DNA of 64,000 nucleotides from Paucisalibacillus algeriensis (GTDB taxonomy: Bacteria > Bacillota > Bacilli > Bacillales > Amphibacillaceae), in the NCBI RefSeq assembly GCF_000577245.1, contig NZ_CBYO010000011.1:124001-188000 (forward strand), given 5' to 3'. This document shows positions 28,143 through 37,216 of this stretch, in pieces. The position numbers were made by a program, and so were the translations under genes. The notes below the pieces were generated by a model that made no database searches, was not told the origin of the DNA, and saw only the letters and a list, made by a program, of their open reading frames with translations. Numbering within the stretch: position 1 is the stretch's first letter; every line of letters begins with the position of its first letter.

Positions 28143-29057
28143 TTATTCCTGACTTTTTGCTCTAGGGTGGCTATTTAAATAGATATTACGCAAATGATCT
28201 TTTGTGACATGTGTATAAATTTGAGTAGACGATAAGCTTTCATGTCCCAAGAGTTCTTGTACGGTCCTTAAATCTGCACCTTCATTTAACATATGGGTAG
28301 CAAAGGTATGTCTTAACTTATGTGGATGGATATTATTTGTAAGTGCTGCTTTTTCTACCATTTGTTTAAGTATTAATCTTATCCCTCGAGTTGTAATTGG
28401 ATTACCTCTAGCGTTAAGGAATACCGATTCTGAATTTGTTTCCGACTTTTCGAGTAGTTGATTTCTACCATTATGTATGTATAATTGTAGGGCTTTTTCA
28501 GCAAAACTACCGAAAGGGACATATCTTTCTTTATTTCCTTTTCCTTTAACCAGCATTGTCCCTATCGAAAAGTCAATATCCCTTAGACGCAAGTGTTGAC
28601 ATTCACTTACACGAATACCAGTACCATAGAGTGTTTCTAACAGTGCTAAATTTCTTTGGCCCAATGGGTCCCGAGCATCATTACTTTCAAATAGCTTTAC
28701 CATTTCTTCTTCATACAAAAATCCCGGAATGGGCTTAGATGCTTTTGGTAAAGTAATGAGTAAAAAGGCATTCGTTTCAATAATTTCTTCTCTTTCCAAA
28801 AACTTAAAGAAAGTACGCAGACTTGATATTTTTCTTGAAACAGACCTTCTCGATAGCTTCTTATCAAAGAGAGTAGTTAGAAACAAACGAATACACGGGA
28901 GATCAACTTCCTGAAATGTACCGATTCCTTCTTGATGTAAAAAGGAAAAGAATTCATCCAAGTCATGATTGTAGTACTCAACTGTGTACGGTGAAGCATT
29001 TTTTTCTATTTGCAGATATTCTCTAAAAAGCTTTTGAAACTGTACAAAATTTTCCAA
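28143..29057 (-). CDS. xerC: XerC (CodV), tyrosine recombinase for chromosome dimer resolution
   Basis: A 304-residue site-specific recombinase: SAM-like core-binding domain at 5-90 and catalytic domain from about 110 with Arg in TGIRVSEC, HPHKLRHTFATH (His and Arg), LLGHESLSSTQIYTHV (His and nucleophile Tyr). With XerD (RipX) it resolves chromosome dimers at dif. Start TTG at 29057 with GAGGTGA upstream. It is first in the operon with hslV, hslU and codY, preceded by a good sigma-A promoter. Confidence 0.94.
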   Translation of the reverse strand: MENFVQFQKLFREYLQIEKNASPYTVEYYNHDLDEFFSFLHQEGIGTFQEVDLPCIRLFLTTLFDKKLSRRSVSRKISSLRTFFKFLEREEIIETNAFLLITLPKASKPIPGFLYEEEMVKLFESNDARDPLGQRNLALLETLYGTGIRVSECQHLRLRDIDFSIGTMLVKGKGNKERYVPFGSFAEKALQLYIHNGRNQLLEKSETNSESVFLNARGNPITTRGIRLILKQMVEKAALTNNIHPHKLRHTFATHMLNEGADLRTVQELLGHESLSSTQIYTHVTKDHLRNIYLNSHPRAKSQE

Positions 29058-29412
29058 ATACTCACCTCAACCTAACAGCCACCTAATAATATATCACATA
29101 TGAATTAGTTTTTGCAATGAACTTAACAAAATTGTAACAAAATTCTGAATTGAACGCAACACTAAACATATTAAGTCCAAACCTTTTCCAATCATAGGTA
29201 ATACTGTCAAGTAGATTCTCTTACCACTGGATAATTATAGCGATTCAAGAATTAATAGTCAACAAAGAACTCCTCATTTTTCGACATTATTCGATACCTA
29301 TAAATATTTAGAATTAATCACCTATCTACCATTTTTACCAATTGTTCAAAAATTATAATCTAAAACAATTATTATTCTTTACCCTTTTTAATATATGTAA
29401 AACATACAGACC
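29058..29412. other. Gene-free spacer where trmFO is expected
   Basis: This 355 bp AT-rich spacer lies between xerC and topA. In B. subtilis the tRNA methyltransferase gene trmFO fills it. I see no open frame or recognisable remnant of it on either strand, only the xerC promoter and the topA terminator at its edge. Confidence 0.7.
29234..29262 (-). promoter_or_regulatory. Sigma-A promoter of xerC-hslV-hslU-codY
   Basis: Minus strand TTGACT (29257-29262), exactly 17 bases, TATAAT (29234-29239). Five of six and six of six consensus matches. The predicted transcript start leaves a leader of about 170 bases before xerC. Confidence 0.8.
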
Positions 29413-29443
29413 TAAATAAAAGTCGCTCAGGGTATGAGCGACT
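29413..29443 (-). terminator. Terminator after topA
   Basis: A perfect 9-bp stem AGTCGCTCA/TGAGCGACT (29435-29443 with 29421-29429), 5-base loop, and TTTTATTTA tail, beginning within a few bases of the topA stop. Confidence 0.9.
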
Positions 29444-29446
29444 CTT

Positions 29447-31525
29447 TTATGCTTGACTATTCTCTTTATAATCACAGTTTGTACAAACGATTTGGGTATC
29501 CTTCTTGTTTTTCTTTTCAACTAGTAAAGAATCACATTTAGGGCACGGTCTGGAAATTGGCTTATCCCATGACACAAAGTCACACTCCGGAAAACGATCA
29601 CACCCATAGAAAACTCGACGTTTCTTCGACTTACGTTCTACAACATTACCTTCCTTACACTTCGGACAAGTAACACCAATTTCTTTCAAGATTGGTTTGG
29701 TATTGCGACAATCAGGGAAATTAGAACAAGCTAAGAATTTTCCATAACGTCCCATCTTGTAAACCATTTCATGTCCACAGTTTTCACAATCAATACCGGC
29801 AGGTTCATCTTTAATCTCTACTTTATCCATTTCTTCCTCAGCTACACTTAACCGTTTCTGAAATCCATGGTAAAAATCATCAATAATATTAACCCACTCA
29901 ACTTCGCCTTCTTCAATAGCATCTAAATCATTTTCCATTTTTGCTGTAAATTCCACATCAATTATTTCCGGGAAGAACTCTTTTAATAGATCTACAACAA
30001 TTGTACCGAGTTCAGACGGAATAAATCGTTTATTATCCAAGGTCACATAACCACGGCGTTGAATGGTATCCAATGTAGGGGCATAGGTTGATGGTCTACC
30101 TATTCCTAATTCCTCCATTGTTTTTACTAATCTGGCTTCTGTAAAACGTGGTGGTGGCTGTGTAAAGTGTTGATTGGGATTAATCTCTTTGGCATCAATT
30201 GTCATACCTTCTTCTAAATTTGGAAGGAATTTATCCTCTTGCTTTTTATTATCATCAGTTCCCTCCACATATACTTTCATAAACCCTTTGAACTTAACTT
30301 TAGAGCCAGTAGAACGGAATTCCACATTGTTATTAGTTAGTGTAACCGTCATCGTATCCAACACAGCAGGAGCCATCTGACTCGCTAAAAAGCGTTCCCA
30401 TATAAGCTTATACAACCTTAGTTGGTCTCTGGATAACACAGATTTAAGTGAATTTGGTTCTCTTAGTACAGATGTTGGTCGAATTGCCTCATGAGCATCC
30501 TGCGCTTTTTCATTGACCTTTTCAGTTTTATTTATCCCTAAATATTCACTTCCGTATTTATCCTCAATATACCCTTTTGACTCGTCTTTTGCTGTATTAG
30601 AGATTCGTGTGGAATCTGTACGCATGTATGTTATAAGACCAGTAATACCCCCAGCAGATTTACCAAGATCAATACCTTCATATAATTGTTGTGCAATCAT
30701 CATTGTTTTCCTTGCTCGGAAATTTAATTTTCTTGCTGCTTCCTGTTGCAGGGATGATGTAGTAAAAGGTTTCGCAGGGTTACGACGTCTTTCTTTTTTC
30801 GTCACTTTATCTATCGTAAACTTTTTATCTACCAGTTTACTTAAAACTTCTTTTACTTCTGACTCAGAAGATAACTCCAACTTCTTCCCATCAATACCAT
30901 AAAATGATCCTTCAAATAATTCTTTATCTTTTTGAAAATTCGCTTCTATTGACCAATACTCTTCTGGCTTAAAACTATTAATTTCATTTTCACGATCAAT
31001 TATCATTTTTAGTGCTACTGATTGCACACGACCAGCACTTAAACCTTTTTTTACTTTTTTCCAAAGTAATGGACTAATGTTATAACCAACTAATCGATCG
31101 AGTACCCTTCTAGCCTGCTGTGCATCTACTAAATCAGTATCAATAGAACGTGGATTTTTAAATGACTCTTTAATCGCATCTTTGGTAATTTCATTAAATA
31201 CAACACGACATTTAGAATTTTCGTCTACATTTAATGCATGTGCTAAATGCCAAGCTATTGCTTCCCCTTCACGATCAGGGTCGGCTGCTAGATATATTTT
31301 TTTTGCTTTCTTTGCAGATTTTTTTAAATCCTTTAAAATATCACCTTTACCACGAATTGTAATATACTTGAGCTTGTAACCTTCTTCTACATCAACACCC
31401 ATTTGACTTTTTGGCAAATCAATAACATGTCCCATAGATGCTTTTACTTTATATTTTTTACCTAAATATCGTTCAATCGTTTTCGCTTTTGCAGGTGATT
31501 CTACAATTACGAGATAGTCTGCCAT
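29447..31525 (-). CDS. topA: TopA, DNA topoisomerase I
   Basis: A 692-residue type IA topoisomerase. TOPRIM domain at 1-115 ([29 protein letters not shown]), active-site Tyr in [13 protein letters not shown] at about 300, and three C-terminal four-cysteine zinc motifs (CENCGHEM...[15 protein letters not shown]...[15 protein letters not shown]...CTNC) from about 575. It relaxes negative supercoils. ATG at 31525. It is followed by its own terminator, so the xerC operon is separate. Length is normal. Confidence 0.96.
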   Translation of the reverse strand: MADYLVIVESPAKAKTIERYLGKKYKVKASMGHVIDLPKSQMGVDVEEGYKLKYITIRGKGDILKDLKKSAKKAKKIYLAADPDREGEAIAWHLAHALNVDENSKCRVVFNEITKDAIKESFKNPRSIDTDLVDAQQARRVLDRLVGYNISPLLWKKVKKGLSAGRVQSVALKMIIDRENEINSFKPEEYWSIEANFQKDKELFEGSFYGIDGKKLELSSESEVKEVLSKLVDKKFTIDKVTKKERRRNPAKPFTTSSLQQEAARKLNFRARKTMMIAQQLYEGIDLGKSAGGITGLITYMRTDSTRISNTAKDESKGYIEDKYGSEYLGINKTEKVNEKAQDAHEAIRPTSVLREPNSLKSVLSRDQLRLYKLIWERFLASQMAPAVLDTMTVTLTNNNVEFRSTGSKVKFKGFMKVYVEGTDDNKKQEDKFLPNLEEGMTIDAKEINPNQHFTQPPPRFTEARLVKTMEELGIGRPSTYAPTLDTIQRRGYVTLDNKRFIPSELGTIVVDLLKEFFPEIIDVEFTAKMENDLDAIEEGEVEWVNIIDDFYHGFQKRLSVAEEEMDKVEIKDEPAGIDCENCGHEMVYKMGRYGKFLACSNFPDCRNTKPILKEIGVTCPKCKEGNVVERKSKKRRVFYGCDRFPECDFVSWDKPISRPCPKCDSLLVEKKNKKDTQIVCTNCDYKENSQA

Positions 31526-31608
31526 CCTTTTCCTCCTTAACTGAGGTAACGAAAATCTAGTACATTTATCTCCTAAATCATTCGTGTCCTTAAATAACTA
31601 TACATCTA

Positions 31609-31637
31609 AATGTAAGAATAGATGATAAAAATGTCAA
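31609..31637 (-). promoter_or_regulatory. Sigma-A promoter of topA (proximal)
   Basis: Minus strand TTGACA (31632-31637), 17 bases, TACATT (31609-31614), giving a leader of about 77 bases. The -35 is perfect. Confidence 0.6.
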
Positions 31638-31701
31638 CATTTTCAGATTTTAGCTCCAAATTTTCTACTCTAATAAAATTTCGATTATTAAATCCTCACC
31701 T

Positions 31702-31730
31702 ATATTAAATATATACGGTTTATTTGTCAA
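31702..31730 (-). promoter_or_regulatory. Sigma-A promoter of topA (distal)
   Basis: Minus strand TTGACA (31725-31730), 17 bases, TAATAT (31702-31707), just after the dprA stop. A second perfect -35 for the same gene suggests tandem promoters; supercoiling control of topA is common in bacteria. Confidence 0.55.
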
Positions 31731-31756
31731 ACATACAAATAATTCCTATTAACAGT

Positions 31757-32659
31757 TTACATACATTTATACCAATATAACCCTTGCGTTTCCCAATCTT
31801 TTTGGATATCTTCGTGGGTTATGACTAGTTTAGCTCCTTCTTGAATTAGTTTGAGACAACCTTTTGTTTGTGGCACATGTGGAGATCCTGGTACTGCATA
31901 TACTTCCCTTCCTTGGTCTAATGCCTGGTCTACCGTAATCATGGTACCACTTTTCTCCGTTGCCTCTATAACTAAAGTCGCAAAGCTTAAGCCACTGATT
32001 ATTCGGTTTCTTTCTGGGAAGTGATACTTTTTAGGCGGTACATTGGGTGGGTATTCGGAAATAGCCAATCCATTTTGTTCAATTTGATAGAATAACCTTT
32101 TATTGTCTCTTGGGTAAATATGGTGAAATCCATTACCTAATACAGCAATAGTTTTGCCATTTTCATTTAATGTTAACTTATGTGCAAGACTATCAATACC
32201 CTTGGCCATGCCACTAACAACAACCCAATTTTCTCTGATTAAAGGATCGATAACAAATTTTGTTTTCAGAAAAGCAGCTTCAGAGGGATTTCTAGTTCCT
32301 ATAACACTGATCGCGGGAGCATCAAATAATAAGGAAGTATCTCCTGAAGCATATAAAACTAGTGGTGCATCTTTAATTGTTTTTAACATAGCGGGGTACT
32401 TTTCGTCAATGATTGTGATAATCTTATAAAATAATAGGTCCCTATGAATTTCTTCTACTATCATTTGACTATGTATATCCTGATAAAGGACTTCGGCATT
32501 TTTTTTGTTTATTGATAGATAGTTGCTTATTTGGGAAGAAGATAAAAAGTAGAGTTGTGATAAAGAGGGGTCTATATGGAGTAGTCTTCGAAGTTTATTC
32601 CTTGTTAATCCACGACATCTGTGAAGATGTATGAGTCTGTCCCTGATATTTTTCTGCAA
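31757..32659 (-). CDS. dprA: DprA (Smf), DNA-processing protein for transformation
   Basis: A 300-residue protein with an N-terminal helix-hairpin part and a Rossmann-fold DprA domain at about 95-285: VIGTRNPSEAA, VVSGMAKGIDSLAHK, TIAVLGNGF, ISEYPPNVPP, RNRIISGLS, KSGTMITVDQALDQGR. It loads RecA on incoming single strands. As in B. subtilis there is no long C-terminal winged-helix domain. Start TTG at 32659 with AGGAAG seven bases upstream. It lies between sucD and topA and has its own promoter. Confidence 0.94.
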   Translation of the reverse strand: MQKNIRDRLIHLHRCRGLTRNKLRRLLHIDPSLSQLYFLSSSQISNYLSINKKNAEVLYQDIHSQMIVEEIHRDLLFYKIITIIDEKYPAMLKTIKDAPLVLYASGDTSLLFDAPAISVIGTRNPSEAAFLKTKFVIDPLIRENWVVVSGMAKGIDSLAHKLTLNENGKTIAVLGNGFHHIYPRDNKRLFYQIEQNGLAISEYPPNVPPKKYHFPERNRIISGLSFATLVIEATEKSGTMITVDQALDQGREVYAVPGSPHVPQTKGCLKLIQEGAKLVITHEDIQKDWETQGLYWYKCM

Positions 32660-32733
32660 ATGAACACTTCCTTCCTATTAATTAAAAGCTCTTGGCGAAT
32701 GAGTAAGCCCAAACTTAGCTGCAGTTGGAAAGC

Positions 32734-32762
32734 ATTATAACTCTCCAAACTACTGAAGTTAA
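32734..32762 (-). promoter_or_regulatory. Sigma-A promoter of dprA
   Basis: Minus strand TTAACT (32757-32762), 17 bases, TATAAT (32734-32739). The -35 box abuts the end of the long inverted repeat after sucD. The leader is about 68 bases. Confidence 0.6.
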
Positions 32763-32764
32763 AT

Positions 32765-32824
32765 GGCTAGGACATAACTTTTTTGTTACCAAGAAGAAAC
32801 GAACAATTTAGTTATGTCCCAGCC
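32765..32824 (-). repeat. Long inverted repeat after sucD, probable terminator
   Basis: Arms GGCTGGGACATAACT and AGTTATGTCCTAGCC (32810-32824 and 32765-32779) pair over 15 bases with one G-U on the minus strand, around a 30-base loop that contains a second small stem (TTGTT/AACAA). It starts 12 bases after the sucD stop. The tail is only weakly U-rich (ATTTAACTT). The sequence has the look of a dispersed intergenic repeat used as a terminator. Confidence 0.65.
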
Positions 32825-32835
32825 TTTTATTAATT

Positions 32836-33738
32836 TTAGTGAGTTTTACACTTTTCAGCTAACCCTTTTTCTTCCAGAACACGAATCATTGTCTCTCCGA
32901 TAACTGAAGGAGTTTCTGCAACAGCAATTCCACATTCATTCATGACACGGATTTTTTCTTCAGCAGTTCCTTTACCACCAGAGATAATAGCTCCAGCATG
33001 ACCCATACGTTTACCTGGAGGTGCAGTAGCTCCACCAATAAATCCTACTACAGGTTTTTTCATATTAGCTTTAACCCATTCAGCCGCTTCCTCTTCAGCA
33101 GTTCCACCGATCTCACCAATCATAACAACTGCATAAGTCTCAGGATCTTCGTTAAATGCTTTTAATACATCAATAAAGTTAGTGCCATTCACTGGGTCTC
33201 CACCAATACCAACAGCTGAAGTTTGACCATAACCAGCCTGTGAAAGTTGATGTACAGCTTCATATGTTAATGTTCCAGAACGTGAAACGACACCAATATG
33301 TCCTTTTGTATGAATATATCCTGGCATGATACCAATTTTACACTCATCTGGAGAAATTACTCCAGGACAGTTTGGTCCAATTAAACGTGTCTTTTTACCT
33401 TCCATATAACGCTTAACTTTTACCATATCAAGTACAGGAATATGTTCTGTTATACAGATAACTAAATCTAATTCAGCATCAACAGCTTCGACAATCGCAT
33501 CTGCTGCAAAAGGTGCAGGAACATAGATTACAGATGCAGTAGCACCGGTAGTATCAACTGCATCTTTTACTGTATTAAATACAGGCACTCCTTCTACTTC
33601 TGTACCACCTTTTTTAGGTGTTACTCCGCCAACAATCTTCGTACCATATTCAAGCATTTGTTTCGTATGGAATCTAGCTGTTCCGCCAGTAATCCCTTGG
33701 ACAATTACTTTTGTATCTTTATTAACATATACACTCAT
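32836..33738 (-). CDS. sucD: SucD, succinyl-CoA synthetase alpha subunit
   Basis: A 300-residue protein with a CoA-binding Rossmann domain ([20 protein letters not shown]) and the ligase domain with the phospho-histidine loop [13 protein letters not shown] at about 245-257. It makes ATP from succinyl-CoA in the TCA cycle with SucC. ATG at 33738. In most Bacillus the gene follows sucC within a few bases; here 240 bp with a palindromic element separate the two, so expression of the alpha subunit may be tuned apart. Confidence 0.96.
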   Translation of the reverse strand: MSVYVNKDTKVIVQGITGGTARFHTKQMLEYGTKIVGGVTPKKGGTEVEGVPVFNTVKDAVDTTGATASVIYVPAPFAADAIVEAVDAELDLVICITEHIPVLDMVKVKRYMEGKKTRLIGPNCPGVISPDECKIGIMPGYIHTKGHIGVVSRSGTLTYEAVHQLSQAGYGQTSAVGIGGDPVNGTNFIDVLKAFNEDPETYAVVMIGEIGGTAEEEAAEWVKANMKKPVVGFIGGATAPPGKRMGHAGAIISGGKGTAEEKIRVMNECGIAVAETPSVIGETMIRVLEEKGLAEKCKTH

Positions 33739-33786
33739 TTACGTCCGTCCTTTCCAAAATCTAGTCTGTTAATATACAAGATTTTT

Positions 33787-33932
33787 AGAAAAACTCACAT
33801 TCACTCGCCACTAGCAAACCAGCTACTGGTGTTACTCCATGAGAAGCTTCTCGATAATAATTCTTGTAGCTCTCGCGAGGAGTACACCTCCACCTGATTC
33901 TTGCGACGAGAACTTTCTATGTTAGTTTTTCT
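33787..33932. repeat. 146-bp palindromic element between sucC and sucD
   Basis: The element is bounded by 14-bp inverted repeats, AGAAAAACTCACAT (33787-33800) and ATGTTAGTTTTTCT (33919-33932), matching in 13 of 14 positions. Inside lie further palindromes: ACCAG-CTA-CTGGT (33818-33830), GAGAAGCTTCTC (33841-33852), CTCGCGAG (33872-33879) and GAGG..CCTC (33877-33890). It is visibly GC-richer than the flanks and has no open frame of note. It resembles a MITE or a dispersed RNA-type repeat; neither has been checked. Confidence 0.6.
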
Positions 33933-33978
33933 TATGCAGTCGGGAAAGATTTTTTACTTTCCTATCTGCCAATTCCAC

Positions 33979-35145
33979 CTAAGCCTCTTTGACTAAGGAA
34001 ACAATCTTCTCTGCACCATCCGCCATCGAATCAGCAGGAATTATATTTAATCCAGATTCATTTAAAATTTTCTTTCCTAAATCAACATTAGTACCCTCTA
34101 AGCGAACTACTAATGGTAGATTTAATCCGACTTCTTTAGTAGCTGCTACTACACCTTCAGCAATAACATCACATTTCATAATTCCACCGAAAATGTTAAC
34201 AAAAATTCCTTTTACATTCTTATCGGACAAAATAATCTTGAATGCTTCTGTAACCTTTTCAGCAGTAGCACCGCCCCCAACATCAAGGAAGTTAGCGGGT
34301 TCACCGCCATAATGCTTGATGATGTCCATAGTAGACATTGCAAGGCCGGCACCATTAACCATACAACCGATGTTACCATCTAGAGCTACGTAGCTTAGGT
34401 CATATTTAGAAGCTTCAATTTCTTTTTCATCTTCTTCATCTAAATCACGGTATTCGATTACATCTTTTTGACGGTATAACGCATTATCATCAAAGTTCAT
34501 TTTGGCATCTAATGCTAATACTTCACCATCTCCAGTTGTTACTAGCGGGTTTATTTCAGCAATAGAACAGTCCTTATCAACAAATGCTTGGTATAAGCCC
34601 ATCATGAACTTAACTGCTTTACCATTTAATTCATCAGGAATATTAATATTAAAAGCTAGTCTACGAGCTTGATAAGGTAATAATCCAACAACAGGATCAA
34701 TTATTTCTTTGAAAATCTTTTCAGGTGTTTCTGCTGCAACTTCTTCAATTTCAGTTCCGCCTTCTTCAGATGCCATCATGACAACACGAGAAGTAGCACG
34801 ATCAAGGACTACCCCAACGTAATATTCTTTCTGAATATCACAGCCCTCTTCAATTAGTAAACGCTTAACTTCTTTACCTTCTGGGCCAGTTTGATGTGTA
34901 ACAAGTGTTTTACCAAGAATTTCATTAGCATATGTACGAACTTCATCTAAATTCTTAGCTACTTTTACACCACCAGCTTTACCGCGTCCACCAGCATGAA
35001 TTTGTGCTTTAACTACAGTTACTGATGTACCTAACTTATCAGCTGCCTCTACAGCTTCATCTACTGTATATGCAACATATCCATTAGGAACCTTTACACC
35101 ATATTTGCGTAAAATTTCTTTCCCTTGGTACTCATGAATATTCAT
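33979..35145 (-). CDS. sucC: SucC, succinyl-CoA synthetase beta subunit
   Basis: A 388-residue ATP-grasp protein beginning [17 protein letters not shown], with [14 protein letters not shown] (nucleotide-binding loop) at about 47-60, [15 protein letters not shown] and the C-terminal domain with [12 protein letters not shown]. It sets nucleotide specificity and binds succinate. ATG at 35145 follows GGGAGG by seven bases; an in-frame ATG 18 bp upstream lies before the site. It is the first gene of the sucCD unit. Confidence 0.96.
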   Translation of the reverse strand: MNIHEYQGKEILRKYGVKVPNGYVAYTVDEAVEAADKLGTSVTVVKAQIHAGGRGKAGGVKVAKNLDEVRTYANEILGKTLVTHQTGPEGKEVKRLLIEEGCDIQKEYYVGVVLDRATSRVVMMASEEGGTEIEEVAAETPEKIFKEIIDPVVGLLPYQARRLAFNINIPDELNGKAVKFMMGLYQAFVDKDCSIAEINPLVTTGDGEVLALDAKMNFDDNALYRQKDVIEYRDLDEEDEKEIEASKYDLSYVALDGNIGCMVNGAGLAMSTMDIIKHYGGEPANFLDVGGGATAEKVTEAFKIILSDKNVKGIFVNIFGGIMKCDVIAEGVVAATKEVGLNLPLVVRLEGTNVDLGKKILNESGLNIIPADSMADGAEKIVSLVKEA

Positions 35146-35179
35146 TCTTTGTCCTCCCATCAAAAATCACTGCATTTTC

Positions 35180-35208
35180 ATTGTATTAAAAAACATATAA
35201 TTGTACAA
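35180..35208 (-). promoter_or_regulatory. Candidate sigma-A promoter of sucCD
   Basis: Minus strand TTGTAC (35203-35208), 17 bases, TACAAT (35180-35185), giving a leader of about 28 bases. The -35 is weak. Confidence 0.4.
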
Positions 35209-35237
35209 GAAAAGAGAAATTTTTTGTCGTAATTTAT

Positions 35238-35519
35238 CTAATACTTATTCCTTAGTTCGATTTTTTTGTCCGTTTGATAGATAAATGCAAACACCTCTGC
35301 CACTGCCTGATACAAATCTTCTGGAATTTTCTCATTAATATCCAGTTCGGAAAGCAATTCAATAAGGGTCTTATCTTCTATGATTGGAATTTGATTTTCT
35401 TTTGCTTTATTTATGATATTATCAGCAACAAGTCCCTTACCTTTTGCGCTGACACGTGGTGTAAATTCTTTTTCTTGATCGTAGCTTAACGCAACTGCTT
35501 TTTGTCTATTTTCATTCAT
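35238..35519 (-). CDS. ylqH: YlqH, stand-alone FlhB C-terminal-domain protein
   Basis: A 93-residue protein aligned by eye with the FlhB C-terminus in this window: TPRVSAKGKGLVADNIINKA against APYVIAKGVDHIAFKIREVA, and KIPEDLYQAVAEVFAFIYQ against AIPEEFYQAVAEVLAYVYR. The NPTH cleavage segment is absent, and there are no membrane helices. The family is known from B. subtilis next to rnhB and sucC. It overlaps ylqG by 4 bp, so it is co-translated with it. The function is unproven; a link to the export switch is inferred. Confidence 0.87.
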   Translation of the reverse strand: MNENRQKAVALSYDQEKEFTPRVSAKGKGLVADNIINKAKENQIPIIEDKTLIELLSELDINEKIPEDLYQAVAEVFAFIYQTDKKIELRNKY

Positions 35520-37201
35520 ATTCGCAGGTCAACTCCCTGGTAAGTGGAATACTGATTATGATAGATAAACTTATTCTTTGAATGATCTAATTCTTGGCTT
35601 TTTAACGGTCTATGGCTGACACTCGACAAATGATAATTTATTTTTTCTAATCCTTCCTTCAACAAAGATTGTAAGGGTTTCATAATATTTTCTAATGGAT
35701 TATCATTTAAAATGGTTAATGATATTGCCCGTTTTTGTACATGCATATCCACTACAGTCTTTTTAATTGTTGCAAGATCTAGATAAAATATAACTCGACA
35801 AAAATTGGGGTCAATCACTCCATTATCGTTTTTCTTTCCTTCAAAATTCAGTTCTACATCACTTTTTAACCCTAATTTGATTGCAGGGACTAGTAGATTA
35901 GCTTGAATAAATTTATCCGTCTCCTGTACGGATTGTAACTGCATTCCGTTGACAAAATGTAACAACTTATTGGCTTGATCCTGTATAAATCCATCACTTG
36001 ATTGAACCAATGACAATAGTATCGCCTTTAATGAAGTAGCCGGATTATTTTCGTCATGCAAAATAGCTTTTTCATATTGCAATCCAACATTTTGTAATAC
36101 ATTTCTTGCCTGTTTAGCAAATATGTCCTTAATAAATTGATGTGTAAAACGATCGAGACCTTGACTATTAACTAATATCTCTAACTCCCGAAGTAAGTAG
36201 TGTAATTGCTGTGGATTATTAACGATAAGATTGTTTTTATTTTGCAACGGTTGAAAGACTTTTTGATCAACTTCTTTTATTAAACTGGCGAATACTTCCG
36301 GGGCCAAAGGTATCTTCTTCGCTATACTGGATTGTAGAGCCTCCCCAAATCTGTTTAGGATGGATACGACATTTTTGCGGATTGAATCGATAGTATATAG
36401 GTTCTGTAACTTATCCAGATTTACTAGCTGGTTTATTTCAGATAAATTTCCACTCAAAGCATTTTTTACCCGATTACCCCAATCCATAAACCGCGAATCC
36501 TGATCAATTATTTGGACGGACTTCATCAAATGGAATAACTCCTGATTTTCGGCAATAGCTTTTAGGTTTGGTACAATTTTATCTGGACTTAGTAACCTAT
36601 GAAGCTGCTCTAATAATCTTGACTGAAGATGGTTCTGTGACGATGAAGAGGATATGGCATCATGATTTAATGCTCCAATTCTCTCTGAAAAGCTACTTGA
36701 TAATCTTTCCTGTAGAGCCAGGAATATTGAAGTTTTGATTGGAAATCGTCTCACCATCATGTCATGTAAAACGTTCTGGGCCTGTCCTCTATCAGAAGCT
36801 CCTTCTAACAATACTATTGCACGGTGTAATTGGCTTTTATCAAAGGGAATTTTTTTCTCTAGAAGAGAACGCACAAAGTCCTGGTTTACTTTTGTCGCTT
36901 TAATCCCTAAATGCTGAAGTAATTCCAGAAGATTAGCTTGGTTTTTGTAAGTTAAAGCATCGCCCAATACCCTTAAATGGATCATATCTTCTGAGGATTG
37001 AACTTGGAAATGGTAATTTTCTCCAACCGCAAGTGAGGCTTCTAGCTGAGCTATTAATTTATTTGTCCCAAGCTGGATATTCGCTTTATTATTTGGGTAT
37101 AGCTTTACTATTCTCCCTTGAATAATTTGACCTGTCCTGAGGGTTTGACCAGTTTCTTGTAGCATTGGCAATTGACTTCCTAACACTTTTTGAATACTCA
37201 A
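35516..37201 (-). CDS. ylqG: YlqG, FliK-like protein of unknown function
   Basis: A 561-residue soluble protein, helical and rich in Gln, Leu and Asn, with no membrane segment. The N-terminus has an OB-like stretch (GQIIQGRIVKLYPNNKANIQLG). The last 120 residues (RVIFYLDLATIKKTVVDMHVQ, ISLTILNDNPLENIMKPLQ) resemble the FliK C-terminal domain. B. subtilis has the same gene at this place. It is coupled to ylqH, recalling the FliK-FlhB pair. Start TTG at 37201 with a weak AAGTGAG site, 15 bp after rnhB. The role is unknown. Confidence 0.8.
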   Translation of the reverse strand: MSIQKVLGSQLPMLQETGQTLRTGQIIQGRIVKLYPNNKANIQLGTNKLIAQLEASLAVGENYHFQVQSSEDMIHLRVLGDALTYKNQANLLELLQHLGIKATKVNQDFVRSLLEKKIPFDKSQLHRAIVLLEGASDRGQAQNVLHDMMVRRFPIKTSIFLALQERLSSSFSERIGALNHDAISSSSSQNHLQSRLLEQLHRLLSPDKIVPNLKAIAENQELFHLMKSVQIIDQDSRFMDWGNRVKNALSGNLSEINQLVNLDKLQNLYTIDSIRKNVVSILNRFGEALQSSIAKKIPLAPEVFASLIKEVDQKVFQPLQNKNNLIVNNPQQLHYLLRELEILVNSQGLDRFTHQFIKDIFAKQARNVLQNVGLQYEKAILHDENNPATSLKAILLSLVQSSDGFIQDQANKLLHFVNGMQLQSVQETDKFIQANLLVPAIKLGLKSDVELNFEGKKNDNGVIDPNFCRVIFYLDLATIKKTVVDMHVQKRAISLTILNDNPLENIMKPLQSLLKEGLEKINYHLSSVSHRPLKSQELDHSKNKFIYHNQYSTYQGVDLRI

Positions 37202-37216
37202 CTAGATCACTCACTT

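Noticed and set aside
29139-29153. CodY-box-like sequence AAAATTCTGAATTGA upstream of xerC.
   Set aside because: Five to six mismatches to AATTTTCWGAAAATT; such matches are frequent by chance in AT-rich DNA.
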